A stretch of DNA of 64,000 nucleotides from Burkholderia catarinensis (GTDB lineage: Bacteria; Pseudomonadota; Gammaproteobacteria; Burkholderiales; Burkholderiaceae), in the NCBI RefSeq assembly GCF_001883705.2, contig NZ_MDEQ02000024.1, forward strand, positions 47,753 to 111,752, given 5' to 3'. A program made the position numbers and the translations under genes. Of the stretch, positions 51,553-61,100 are shown in pieces. The notes under the pieces were generated by a model. That model saw only the letters and a program-made list of their open reading frames with translations, had not been told where the DNA came from and searched no databases. Every line of letters starts with the position of its first letter. The first letter of the stretch is position 1.

Positions 51553-53538
51553 ATGAACAGAACAGCGATTTTTCCGTATGCGTCCGTGTTGCTCACGGCC
51601 GCCCTGCTGACGGCATGCGGCGGCGACGTCGAGAACGACGCGGGCCGCACGACGACGCCTTCAACCGATGCGAGCTGTCTCGCGGTCGACAACAGCGGCG
51701 CGACGGTCGTGGTGGGCTCGAACCAGCCGGGCGATCCGTCGCTGCCGGAAGCGTCGTCAGGTTATCGCACCGGCATGAAGCCCGTCTATGCGAAGACCTA
51801 TCTGGTGGCCACGTCGAACGCCTACGCGAGCGCGGCCGGCTGCGCGGTGCTGAAGAAAGGCGGCACGGCCGCCGATGCGGCGGTCGCCGTGCAGGCCGTG
51901 CTCGGCCTGACGGTGCCCGAGGCGACGGGCCTCGGGTCGGGCGGCGTGCTGCTCTACTACGATGCGCGCGGCAAGACGCTGCAGGCATACGACGGCCGCG
52001 AAACCGCGCCGGCTGCCGCGACGGAGAACTACCTGCGCTACGTCGACGATGCGACCGACCATTCGGTGCCGCTGCCGAACGCGCGCGCGAGCGGCCGCTC
52101 GATCGGCACGATCGGCGTGCCGCGGCTCATCGAGACGCTGCAGCAGGATCACGGCCGCTTGCCGTGGCAGAACCTGTTCGGCGACGCGATCACGCTCGCG
52201 ACCAACGGCTTCCCGATCGGCGGCCGGCTCGCCGACGCGATCGCTGCAAACGCCGCGAACCTGAAGCGTGACCCCGAGGCCGCCGCGTATTTCCTGAACG
52301 CCGACGGTTCGCCGAAGACGCTCGGCACCGTACTGAAGAATCCCGCCTACGCGCACACGCTGACGCTGATGGCGCAGTCGGGCGCGAATGCGCTGTACAC
52401 GGGGCAGATCGCGCAGGACATCGTCGCGAAGATCGCGGTGACGAAGGGCGCGGACGGCTCGACGCTCACGCCGGGCAAGACGACCGTCGCGGATCTGGCC
52501 GCGTATCAGGCGAAGCGCCGCGAACCCGTGTGCACGACCTATCGCAGCTACTGGGTCTGCGGGATGCCGCCGCCGTCGTCGGGCGGTATCGCGGTCGCAT
52601 CGGCGCTCGGCATTCTCGAGAATTACGACCTGAAGTCGCTGAAGCCGACGGCGATCGATCTCGAAGGCGGCAAGCCGACCGTCGCGGGCGTGCACCTCGT
52701 CACCGAGGCCGAACGGCTCGCGTATGCCGACCGCGACAAGTACGTGGCCGATACGGATTTCGTGCCGCTGCCGGGCGGTACGTGGGACACGCTGCTGAAC
52801 AAGCCGTACCTGAAATCGCGCGCGGCGCTGATCGACACGACCAAGAGCATGGGCACGGCGCAGCCCGGCAATTTCGGTGCGGTGCCGCTCGGCGTCGACA
52901 CGACGCTGATCGAACACGGCACGAACCAGTTCACGATCGTCGACGGCGACGGCAACGTGCTGAGCGCGACGACGACGGTCGAGTCGAGCATGGGCTCGTT
53001 CCACATGACCAACGGCTTCCTGCTGAACAACCAGTTGACCGACTTTTCGGCGAACCCGGTCGACAGCGCGGGCAATCCGGTGGCCAACCGCCTGCAGCCG
53101 GGCAAGCGGCCGCGCAGCTCGATGGCGCCGACAATCGTGTTCGGGCAGGCCGCAAACGGCTCGCGCGGCGATTTCGTGATGGCAACCGGTTCGCCGGGCG
53201 GCGGCACGATTCCGCAGTACGTGGTCAAGACGCTCGTCGGCGCGCTCGACTGGGGGCTCGATGCGCAGCAGTCCGCGGGGCTCGTCGATTTCGGCGCGAG
53301 CAACAGCCCGACGACCACGATCGGCGGCGAGCATCCGAACGTCAACGCGGCGAATAACGGTGCGAACGATCCGCTGATCACGGGGCTGCTCGCGCTTGGG
53401 CACAAGGTGTCGACGTCCGCGCAGGCGAGCGGCGTCAACACGGTGATGCGCGTGACGGTCGGTCTGTCGCCCGCGTTGCAGGGCGGCACCGATCCGCGGC
53501 GCGAAGGCGTTGTACTCGGCGATACGTTTCGGCCGTAA
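51553..53538 (+). CDS. ggt: gamma-glutamyltransferase lipoprotein
   Basis: Periplasmic N-terminal-nucleophile enzyme cleaving glutathione and other gamma-glutamyl compounds; 661 residues. The lipobox LLTAC (Cys about 18) suggests membrane anchoring, unlike soluble E. coli Ggt. The large subunit carries GGTAADAAVAVQAVLGLTVPE and GLGSGGVLLYYDARG (about 100-140). The self-cleavage/nucleophile Thr should be in HGTNQFTIVDGDGNVLSATTT (about 456-476). Downstream are RPRSSMAPTIVF and the oxyanion-region TGSPGGGTIPQYV (about 541-553). The usual nucleophile context is T-T-H-x-S; here G-T-N-Q-F-T is a variant. Confidence 0.9.
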   Translation: MNRTAIFPYASVLLTAALLTACGGDVENDAGRTTTPSTDASCLAVDNSGATVVVGSNQPGDPSLPEASSGYRTGMKPVYAKTYLVATSNAYASAAGCAVLKKGGTAADAAVAVQAVLGLTVPEATGLGSGGVLLYYDARGKTLQAYDGRETAPAAATENYLRYVDDATDHSVPLPNARASGRSIGTIGVPRLIETLQQDHGRLPWQNLFGDAITLATNGFPIGGRLADAIAANAANLKRDPEAAAYFLNADGSPKTLGTVLKNPAYAHTLTLMAQSGANALYTGQIAQDIVAKIAVTKGADGSTLTPGKTTVADLAAYQAKRREPVCTTYRSYWVCGMPPPSSGGIAVASALGILENYDLKSLKPTAIDLEGGKPTVAGVHLVTEAERLAYADRDKYVADTDFVPLPGGTWDTLLNKPYLKSRAALIDTTKSMGTAQPGNFGAVPLGVDTTLIEHGTNQFTIVDGDGNVLSATTTVESSMGSFHMTNGFLLNNQLTDFSANPVDSAGNPVANRLQPGKRPRSSMAPTIVFGQAANGSRGDFVMATGSPGGGTIPQYVVKTLVGALDWGLDAQQSAGLVDFGASNSPTTTIGGEHPNVNAANNGANDPLITGLLALGHKVSTSAQASGVNTVMRVTVGLSPALQGGTDPRREGVVLGDTFRP

Positions 53539-53607
53539 CCGGGTGGAACGCACGCGGCCCCGATCTGCCAGTCGGCGCTCGGGGCCGTGCATCGTGAAGG
53601 AGCCGCG

Positions 53608-53976
53608 ATGACGAACGCGCATCTGCTTGAAATGGACGCAATCCTGGCGGCGCCGGGCTTTTTCGATTTCCTCGGAGATCTGGATTGCGGCCGCGCGCTG
53701 GACAGTCGCGATGCCGAGCCGTTCGATGCGCGATGGATGGCGGCGTTCGACGAAATCGACGGCGCTCCGGGAGGGGCGATCGACCGGCAGGCAGTGGATG
53801 CGCTGCGGGAAAAGGCGTTCAAGCTGGCCTTCGGCGCATCGGGAAGCGCCGCCGTGGCGGCGTGCGTATCCGCCGACATCGACCTGATCGCGAGGAGCCG
53901 GTTGTCGGGCCGTACCGACGGCTGGCCGATACGTATCCTTTGGGATGCTTATAAAAACGGCCGGTTTCCCTGCTAG
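53608..53976 (+). CDS. small hypothetical protein downstream of ggt
   Basis: A 122-residue soluble protein starting at ATG 53608 with GAAGGAGCCGCG before it. Features: an N-terminal MTNAHLLEMDAILAAPGFFDFLGDLDCGRALDSRDAEPFDARWMAAFDEID, a central helix with RQAVDALREKAFKLAFGASGSAAVAACVSADIDLIARS, and a C-terminal WPIRILWDAYKNGRFPC. The spacing from ggt is 69 bases, so co-transcription is possible. I do not recognise the family. Confidence 0.7.
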   Translation: MTNAHLLEMDAILAAPGFFDFLGDLDCGRALDSRDAEPFDARWMAAFDEIDGAPGGAIDRQAVDALREKAFKLAFGASGSAAVAACVSADIDLIARSRLSGRTDGWPIRILWDAYKNGRFPC

Positions 53977-54298
53977 GTGTTTCGCCTGCCCGGTTTCCCG
54001 ATGCGTGACGATCGCGCGCCCCGCCATCGCGGAGTGACCCGCGCCGCACGTTTCCGGGTTCGCTCCCGTCCCCCGGGCGAGTACCCATTCCTTCCCATTC
54101 CATCCCGCCACAAGCCCCGATTGTCAAACAGTGTGAGTCAATCGTCAGCATTTGCAACGGAAGTAACAGTCCCCGCAATTCGATCGTTTTGCGCGTCGGC
54201 GCCGCTACATTAGCTCCACCTGCCGCACGTCGCGGCAAGGCATGCGACAAGCCGCACGGACGCGGCCCGCAGCAACAACGTCTTTTGGGAGAATGACC
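53977..54298. other. intergenic region upstream of the Gly/Ala-rich protein gene
   Basis: About 320 bases with no convincing gene. TACATT (54206-54211) could be a -10 for the following gene but lacks a well-placed -35. Confidence 0.45.
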
Positions 54299-54841
54299 AT
54301 GAACAAGATTCGTACGATTCTGCTGGGTGCTGCACTGACGGCGATGGCGACTTCGGCTGCATTCGCACAGACGGCCCAGACCGGCGCGCAGGGTTCCGCA
54401 GGCGTCGGCGCGCAGGTTCAGACGCCGCTGCTCGGCGGCGGCGTGGGCGTGCAGGCTGGCGCCGGCGCGAACGCGGCAGGCTCGGGTTCGGGCGCGGGCG
54501 ACGTCGTTGGCGGCGCGCTGAACGGCGTCGGCAAGACGGTCGGCGGCGTGGGCTCGGCAGCCGGCAATGCGGTGGGCGGCGCGACGCAGGCGGTCGGTTC
54601 GGCGGCCGGCACGGCGAAGGATGCGGCGACCTCGGCCGTCCACTCGACGAAGTCGCACGTGAAGCACGTCGCAGGCTCGGCGAAGAGCCATGCGCAAGGC
54701 GCGATGTCGACGGCAGGCGACGTCGCGGGCGGCGCGAAGGCGAAGGCCGGCGAAGCGCTCGAAGGCGCGACGAACCCGGTGCAGGGCGGCGCATCGGTCG
54801 GCTTGAAGGGTTCGGCGTCGGCGCAAGGCGGCGCGCTGTAA
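54299..54841 (+). CDS. exported Gly/Ala-rich LEA-like repeat protein
   Basis: A 180-residue protein. A signal peptide (TILLGAALTAMATSAAFAQ, cleavage near residue 24) is followed by a Gly/Ala/Val/Ser-rich mature part with loose repeats: VGGALNGVGKTVGGVGSAAG, NAVGGATQAVGSAAGTAKDA, and Lys/His/Ala segments AVHSTKSHVKHVAGSAKSHAQ and AKAKAGEALEGA. Low sequence complexity, with few large hydrophobic residues in the mature part. This is like desiccation/stress-type (LEA-like) or disordered envelope proteins. Function unknown. The start has TGGGAGAATGACC before it; a strong terminator follows. Confidence 0.78.
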   Translation: MNKIRTILLGAALTAMATSAAFAQTAQTGAQGSAGVGAQVQTPLLGGGVGVQAGAGANAAGSGSGAGDVVGGALNGVGKTVGGVGSAAGNAVGGATQAVGSAAGTAKDAATSAVHSTKSHVKHVAGSAKSHAQGAMSTAGDVAGGAKAKAGEALEGATNPVQGGASVGLKGSASAQGGAL

Positions 54842-54859
54842 GCAGCACGCATCCCGTCA

Positions 54860-54898
54860 CGGCCCGGCCCGCTTCGATGCGGGCCGGGCCGTTTTTTT
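54860..54898 (+). terminator. strong intrinsic terminator
   Basis: CGGCCCGGCCCGC and GCGGGCCGGGCCG form a 13-bp perfect stem with a TTCGAT loop, followed by TTTTTTT. It ends the Gly/Ala-rich protein gene. Confidence 0.94.
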
Positions 54899-55217
54899 AT
54901 CGGCGCGCGCCGCGCGTCGTTCAGCGCATTCTCGATACAGTGATGCATCGGCGTACACCGCGAATCCGGCGGCGCGATGTGCACGGACGCCTTGCCCGAT
55001 GCCCTCGGCCCGGGCTGCAGCGGGCGCTGCGCGCGGCCCCTGCCCATTGCCCGTTCGCCATGCTTAAATAGCGGGGCTCCCGGTTGCCGGGCCGCCGCGA
55101 TGGCAGCGTCGGCCGGCACGGGCAAGCATGTCCGATCGACATCGTGACGACAGACGACACGAAAGTACCGTTCCGGCCAGCCCGGCGCGGTCCGATAACA
55201 TTCCGAGGCATCACGTC
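54899..55217. other. intergenic region, no gene recognised
   Basis: About 320 bases before the next lipoprotein gene. Frames here have shadow composition. TTAAAT near 55063 is an AT-rich spot that might be part of a promoter. Confidence 0.45.
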
Positions 55218-55988
55218 ATGACCATCCTGTTCCGTCTTCTCGCGCTTGCCTGCGCGCTCTGGCTGGCCGCCTGTGCAGCGCCGCCGCCGCCGTCCGCCAG
55301 CACCGGCGCGTTGGCCGCCGCGCCGGACGCCAGCGAACGCCGCGGGCTTGGCACCGCGTGGGGCGAGTCGGTGCGATCCGAAACCCGCAATGTCGACTTC
55401 GAACGCGCGGATCCGGCGAAGCCGACGGATCTCGCGTCGGTCTACTACAACGATGCGCTGCCCGGACATCCTCCCGCCTCGCAGGTTCGCCGGCTGCCGA
55501 CTCGCGTCGCGCTCGCGAACGGCGACATCGCACTGTCGTTTACGGACGAAAAAGGCGCGCCGCTGCGTCTTGCGCGCAGCAACGGCCGCTGGCACATGGC
55601 GGGCGTCGAGGGCTCGCGCTACATGATCGTGCTGCGCAACCAGGGGCGCCGCACGTTCGAAATCGTGTCGACGGTCGACGGGCTCGACGTGCTGTCGGGG
55701 CGGCCGGGCAGCTATACGAACGGCGGCTACGTGCTGTATCCGGGCCGCACGCTGACGATCGAGGGCTTCCGCAAGAGCCGCGACGAAGTCGCCGCGTTCC
55801 GCTTTGCGGCGGTACCCGACAGCTATGTCGCGAACTCGAAGTACGGCGATGCCGCGAACGTCGGCGTGATCGGTGTCGCGCTGTTCGCGCAGAAGGAGAA
55901 CGAAGAGGAAGCGCTGCGCCGCAACGCGAATCCGTTCCCCGGCAACGACAACGGTTTTGCACCGCCGCCCGTACCGCGCGGCGAGTGA
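55218..55988 (+). CDS. uncharacterised lipoprotein
   Basis: A 256-residue predicted lipoprotein. The signal FRLLALACALWLAAC has a lipobox Cys (about 19). The mature part begins with a Pro/Ala-rich linker AAPPPPSASTGALAAAPD, then a conserved-looking domain with GTAWGESVRSETRNVDFERADPAKP (about 45-69), LRLARSNGRWHMAGVEGSRYMIVLRNQGRRTFEIVSTVDGLDVLSGRPGSY (about 113-163) and GGYVLYPGRTLTIEGFRKSRDEVAAFRF. The strand pattern suggests a beta-rich domain. No known motif was identified. The ATG at 55218 follows GAGGCATCACGTC, a moderate ribosome binding site. Confidence 0.75.
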   Translation: MTILFRLLALACALWLAACAAPPPPSASTGALAAAPDASERRGLGTAWGESVRSETRNVDFERADPAKPTDLASVYYNDALPGHPPASQVRRLPTRVALANGDIALSFTDEKGAPLRLARSNGRWHMAGVEGSRYMIVLRNQGRRTFEIVSTVDGLDVLSGRPGSYTNGGYVLYPGRTLTIEGFRKSRDEVAAFRFAAVPDSYVANSKYGDAANVGVIGVALFAQKENEEEALRRNANPFPGNDNGFAPPPVPRGE

Positions 55989-56083
55989 CGGCAGGTAGCC
56001 GGGCGCCCGCGTGCGTCGCGACGCACGCGGGGCAATCCTGCGCGTTTCCCGCTGCCCGTTCGACGCTACCTCGACTCCGTTTC

Positions 56084-56248
56084 ACTCGAACCGGATCCGG
56101 AGCGCAATCGCCGTATCTGGCGATCGCGTGGCGCGACGCACCGGCCGGCATCGACATTCGCTGGGAATATCTCGCGCACGGCGGCGCAACGCATCGCGTC
56201 TATCGTTTCGTGAACGGTACATTTGCCGAGGGCGAGGTTCCGCGGTAA
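56084..56248 (+). pseudogene. possible 3' fragment of a broken gene
   Basis: The last 165 bases before a TAA read in one frame as AQSPYLAIAWRDAPAGIDIRWEY..., ending NGTFAEGEVPR. Codon choice and amino acid mix are normal for this genome, unlike the usual shadow frames. There is no start codon or ribosome binding site, so it may be the tail of a gene whose front has been lost. It could equally be a lucky open frame. Confidence 0.3.
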
Positions 56249-56326
56249 CACGGTCGCGCTGCGGCACAATGGCCGTTCGAATTCGCATCGCGTGCTTCCC
56301 CGCCATCCGGACCGACGGAGAATCCC

Positions 56327-56867
56327 ATGTCGTTACCCGCTTTCAGGTACCATCCCGACCCGCTTGCAACGGGCAGCGTGATCCCGTCCGGCGCACGCTG
56401 CGTGTGCTGCGGCGACGCGCGCGGCTACGTGTACGCCGGCCCTGTGTATGCAGTTGACGAGTACGAGCAAAGCATCTGCCCGTGGTGCATCGCCGACGGC
56501 TCGGCGCACGCGCGGCTCGATGCAAGCTTTAGACACGGACGGCATCGGCGGCGGCGAATGGGACGAGGTGCCCGAAGCGGTCGTCGACGAGATCGCGTAT
56601 CGCACGCCGGGCTTCCAGGGCTGGCAGCAGGAACGATGGTGGACGCATTGCGGCGATGGCGCGCAGTTCATCGGCCGCGCGGGCGCCGACGAACTGACGG
56701 CGCTCGGCCCGCAGGCCGTCGAAGCGATCCGCGCCTCGACCGGGCTCGACGAGGGTGCCGGCTGGGAACGCTTTTTCGCCGCGCTCGACAAGGACGGCTC
56801 GCCGACCGCTTATGTGTTTCGCTGCATTCGTTGCGGCGAGCTTGGCGGCTACCAGGATTGCGATTGA
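56327..56867 (+). pseudogene. cbrC: CbrC-family (UPF0167) protein gene with a frameshift
   Basis: Two frames together give one CbrC-like protein. The first starts at ATG 56327 (ACGGAGAATCCC before it): MSLPAFRYHPDPLATGSVIP, then ARCVCCGDARGYVY and ICPWCIADGSAHARLDASF. The second frame resumes after 56531 with DTDGIGGGEWDEVPEAVVDE, then RTPGFQGWQQERWWTHCGD and a C-terminal VFRCIRCGELGGYQDCD. The Cys pairs of the family are split between the frames. The shift, at about 56531-56534, fits a loss of two bases or gain of one after TTT. It is either a pseudogene or a sequencing error. CbrC relatives are linked to colicin/phage resistance in E. coli, but the function is unknown. Confidence 0.75.
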
Positions 56868-56922
56868 CCGGCGGGCCCGTGCAAGCGGCGTCGCCCCTTC
56901 GCCATGAAACAGAGGAATCTTC

Positions 56923-58173
56923 GTGAAGTTCATCCACGCGGCAGACATTCACCTTGACAGCCCGTTGCACGGCCTGAGCGCGTATCCCGACGCGCCGGCC
57001 GCGCAGTTGCGCAACGCGTCGCGCGAGGCGCTGCGGCAACTCGTGGATCGTGCGATCGAAGAGGAAGTCGCGTTCCTCGTCATCGCCGGCGACCTGTACG
57101 ACGGCGACTGGAAGGATCACAACACGGGCATCTTCTTCGGCCAGCAGATGGGGCGCCTGCGCAAGGCCGGCATTCGTGCGTTCGTCCTCGGCGGCAACCA
57201 CGATGCCGAAAGCGAGATGACGAAGAAGCTGACGCTGCCCGACAACGTCACCGTGTTCGGCCACCGCAAGCCGGAAACCCACACGCTGCCGGAATTCGAC
57301 GTCGCGCTGCACGGGCAGAGCTTCAAGGACAAGGCCGTCGTCGACAATCTCGCGATCGGCTATCCGGACCCGGTGCCCGGGTACTACAACCTCGGCGTGC
57401 TGCACACGGCGCTCGAAGGCTACGCGGCCCATGCGAACTATGCGCCGTGCACGCTGGCCGAACTGCACGCGAAAGGCTACGACTACTGGGCGCTCGGGCA
57501 CGTGCACGAATTCCAGCAATGGTCGGGGCCGTCCACCGTCGTGTTTCCCGGCAACCTGCAGGGGCGCCATATCCGCGAGACGGGCCGTCGCGGCGCGGTG
57601 CTCGTGACGGTCGAGCAAGGCCGCACGCAGGTCGAGCGCCTGTATCTCGACGTGCTGCGCTGGGAAGCCGTATCGGTCGATGCGTCCGATTGCTTCTCGG
57701 TCGCCGATCTGTCGAGAAAGATCGGCCAGTCGCTGGAAGCATTGCTGACCGTCGACGGCCACGTGCCGCGCGCGGTGCGCGTGACGGTCACGGGGCGCAC
57801 GCCCGCGCACGGCCTCTTTTTCGGCCGCGCGCCGCAGTTGCGCGCCGAGGTGCTGAACCAGATCGGCATCATCGGCAACGAGCGGCTGTGGCTCGAGAAG
57901 GTCCGGCTCGCGACGTCCGCGGCCGATCAGCAGCCGGGCGAGAGCGAGCAGCTTGAAGCGCTGGAGGACCTGAAGCAGATCCTGGCCGACGCCGCGCACG
58001 ATCCGGATTTCCTCGCGCTGCTCGAACGCGACCTGAAGCCGTTCGTCGGCAAGGTGCGCAGCGACGTGAAGGAGGACGTGCCGTTGTTGACGATGACGCG
58101 CGCGGGTGACCTCACGGCGCTGGTCGAGCAAGTCGGGCCCGCGCTGCTCGCGCGGCTGGCGAGGGGGGAGTAA
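56923..58173 (+). CDS. SbcD/YhaO-like metallophosphoesterase (DNA exonuclease subunit)
   Basis: Predicted DNA-processing nuclease subunit; 416 residues. The metallophosphoesterase motifs are FIHAADIHLDSPL (residues 2-14), VIAGDLYDGDW (about 52-62), VLGGNHDAES (about 88-97), LHGQSF with HTALEGY in the later block, and ALGHVHEFQ (about 188-196). A C-terminal part (about 260-416) should bind the ATPase partner. It starts at GTG with AGAGGAATCTTC before it. The partner ATPase gene begins three bases after its stop. YhaO/YhaN-type pairs are SbcCD (Mre11/Rad50) relatives involved in DNA break processing or phage defence. Confidence 0.9.
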   Translation: MKFIHAADIHLDSPLHGLSAYPDAPAAQLRNASREALRQLVDRAIEEEVAFLVIAGDLYDGDWKDHNTGIFFGQQMGRLRKAGIRAFVLGGNHDAESEMTKKLTLPDNVTVFGHRKPETHTLPEFDVALHGQSFKDKAVVDNLAIGYPDPVPGYYNLGVLHTALEGYAAHANYAPCTLAELHAKGYDYWALGHVHEFQQWSGPSTVVFPGNLQGRHIRETGRRGAVLVTVEQGRTQVERLYLDVLRWEAVSVDASDCFSVADLSRKIGQSLEALLTVDGHVPRAVRVTVTGRTPAHGLFFGRAPQLRAEVLNQIGIIGNERLWLEKVRLATSAADQQPGESEQLEALEDLKQILADAAHDPDFLALLERDLKPFVGKVRSDVKEDVPLLTMTRAGDLTALVEQVGPALLARLARGE

Positions 58174-58176
58174 GCG

Positions 58177-61100
58177 ATGCGCATCAGCCAGCTCGATCTG
58201 ATCAAGTACGGCAAGTTCACCGACGAGACGCTGCGCTTCCCGTCGGCCGGCGAGGATTTCCATATGATCGTGGGGCCGAACGAGGCCGGCAAGTCGACGA
58301 TCCGCACGGCCGTGTCGGAGTTGCTGTTCGGGATGAAGCTGCAGACGCCGCTCGATTTCCTGCACAGCACGCCCGAACTGCGGATCGGCGGCGTGCTGGA
58401 GAACGGCTCGGGCGAACTCGCGTTTCACCGCGCGCGTGGCCGCAGTCCGTTGCGCACGCCCGCCGACGACAAGCTGCCCGACGACTACCTGGCCGCCATC
58501 CTCGACGGCGCGACGCGCGAATTCTTCGAGCAGATGTTCGGGCTCGATCACGGGCGGCTGGTCGACGGCGGCCGGAGCATTCTCGACGCATCCGACAAGC
58601 TCGGCCAGGTGCTGTTCGAATCGGCCGCCGGGGTCGGCAGTCTCGGGCCGGTGCGCGAGGAGCTCGATGCGCGTTCTGTCGAGCTCTGGGCGCCGCGCCG
58701 TAGCGGCAGCGCGTTTGCGCTCGCCGAAACGTCGTTCAACGAAGCCGTGACCGAACTGAAGACGGTCCAGGTGCGCACGCGCGACTGGGTCGATCGCAAG
58801 GACGCGCGCGAAGCGGTCGAACAGCAGATCGAGCAGGCGCGCGCGGAACAGCGCCGGCTTGAAGCGCTGCGCTCGAAGCTCGAACGCGTGCGGCGGCTGG
58901 CGCCATACCTGAAGGAGCTGACGGTCAAGGACGCCGCGCTGGCCGAACTAGGCATGGTCGTCGAGTTGCCGCCCACCGCGTATGCGGATCTGTTGAAGGC
59001 GCAGGGCGATCTCGCGGCCGAGCAGAAAGTGCTCGAGGAGCGGCGTGCCGACCTGCTCGCGAAACGGCAGGCGCGCGATGCGATCGACGCGGACGCCGAT
59101 ACGCTGGCGCTCGAAGCCGATATCGAAGCGCTCGAGCGGCTGCGCGGCGCCTGCATGAATCACGCGCAGGATCTGCTGCTGCTCGGCGCGGACGTCGAGC
59201 GGCACCTGTCCGCCGCGTTCTCGGCGGCCGCCCAGCTCGACTGGCCGACGGACGAAGCGGCGCTGCGCGCGTCGCTGCCGACGGCGCTGTCGCTGAAGAC
59301 CGTCGCGAACCTGCTGCGCGAACACGGCGCGCTGCACCAGGCGCTCGCCGGCGCACGCGAGTCGCTCGACGAACGCACGCGTGAGCTTGCGCAGGCACGG
59401 GAACAACAGGCACGCGTGTCGACCGTCGACGTGCCGGAAGCGCTGCGCGCGGCGCTGGCCGATGCACAAGGCTTTCGCAACAGCGGCCAGCGCGAGCAGG
59501 CGCTGGAACGTGAAATCGCTGCGGCCGAACGCACGCTGTCCGGCGCGCTCGATACGCTCGGCCAATGGCGCATGCCGGTCGAGACGCTGCGTGCGCTCGA
59601 CGTGCCGTCGGCGGCGCGGCTCGGCGCGCTGCTCAAGGAAGACAGCGAACGCACGAGCGCGGCGGCCGCCGCGCGTGACGCGCGTGACGGCGCGCTCGAA
59701 GAACTCGAGCGGCTTGAGCTGCAGGAGAAGCATTTCGCGGAGAACCACAAGGTCGTCACGACCGCCGACGTGCTGGCGGCGCGCGCGCGGCGCGACGGCG
59801 CATGGGGCGACATCCGCAGTGGCGCCGTCGATCTGGAAACGGGTGCCCCGGCGGTCGACGACGCGATTCGCCTTGCCGACGAACTCGTCGATGCGCAGCT
59901 TGGCGCCACGCAGGCGGCGGCGACGCTGCAATCGCTGCGTCAGCAGGTCGAATCCGCGCGTGCCGGCGTGACGCGCAGGCAGGCCGCGTCGGACGAGCGT
60001 GAACGCGAGCTGGCCGCGCATCGCGACGCATGGGCCGCGCTTGCGACGACGGCCGCGGTGCCCGGCATGCCGCTGGCGGCGATGGGCGACTGGCTCGCGA
60101 AGCGCGACACGGTGTTCGCCGCGCAGGCCGATCTCGACCGCCTGCGCCGCGAATTCGACACGATTCGTGCCGCGCGGGCCGGCGCCGAAGCCGCGCTGCG
60201 TGCGGCGCTGCTGACGGTATCGCGAGGCGGCGAGTCGGACGGGCTGGCCACGCTCGTCGCGGTCGCCGAGACTTTCGTCCAGTCGGCCGAGAAAGCGGCC
60301 GCACAGAAGGACAGCCTCGACGATCGCGCGCGGGAAGCCGAACGCGGCTGCGCGACGGCGCAGTCCCGGGTCGGCCATGCACAGACGGCCTACGATGCGT
60401 GGCAAGCACAATGGCGTGACGCGCTGGCCGACGCGAAACTGTCCGCGAGCGCGACGACGCTGGCCGCGGCCGAAGGTGCGCTCGGGCTCGCGAATGCGGT
60501 GACGGCCGAACTGGCCGATGCCGATGCGCCGCGCAACCGGATCGCCGCGATCCGCGCGGAGCTGGCCGCGCTCGAGGCCGGTGCGCGGCGACTTGCCGAA
60601 GCGCTCGCCCCGGAATGGGTGACGAGCGGCGACTGGCCGGACATTGCGCGCCGGCTGACGATGCGCCTCGCGGCCGCCAGGGAAATCGCGCGTGCGATCG
60701 GTCGTGCCGACGAGGCCGTGCGGCAGGCCGACGGCAAGGTTGCGGATGCGGCTGCCGCGGTGGCGGGCGCCGATGCGCGCATCCAGCCGCTGCTTCAACT
60801 GGCCGGCGTCGCGTCGATCGACGCGGCGCTGCCGCTGGCCGAACGCTCGGATCGCCGGCGCCAGCTTCGGCAGGCGGTCGATGCCGCGCACGAGGCACTG
60901 GTGCGCGATGGCGACGGTCTTTCCCGGTCCGCCGTCGAGGCCGAAGTCGCGGAGCAGGACATTGTCGACGTGCCGGCGCACCTCGAAGCGGTGAAGCAGT
61001 CGCTCGGCGATGTCGGCAGGCGGCTGAACGAGCTTTCGCAGCAACAGGTCGTGGCCGACCAGGCGTTCGGCGCGATCGACGGCCAGGCGAACGCGGCCGT

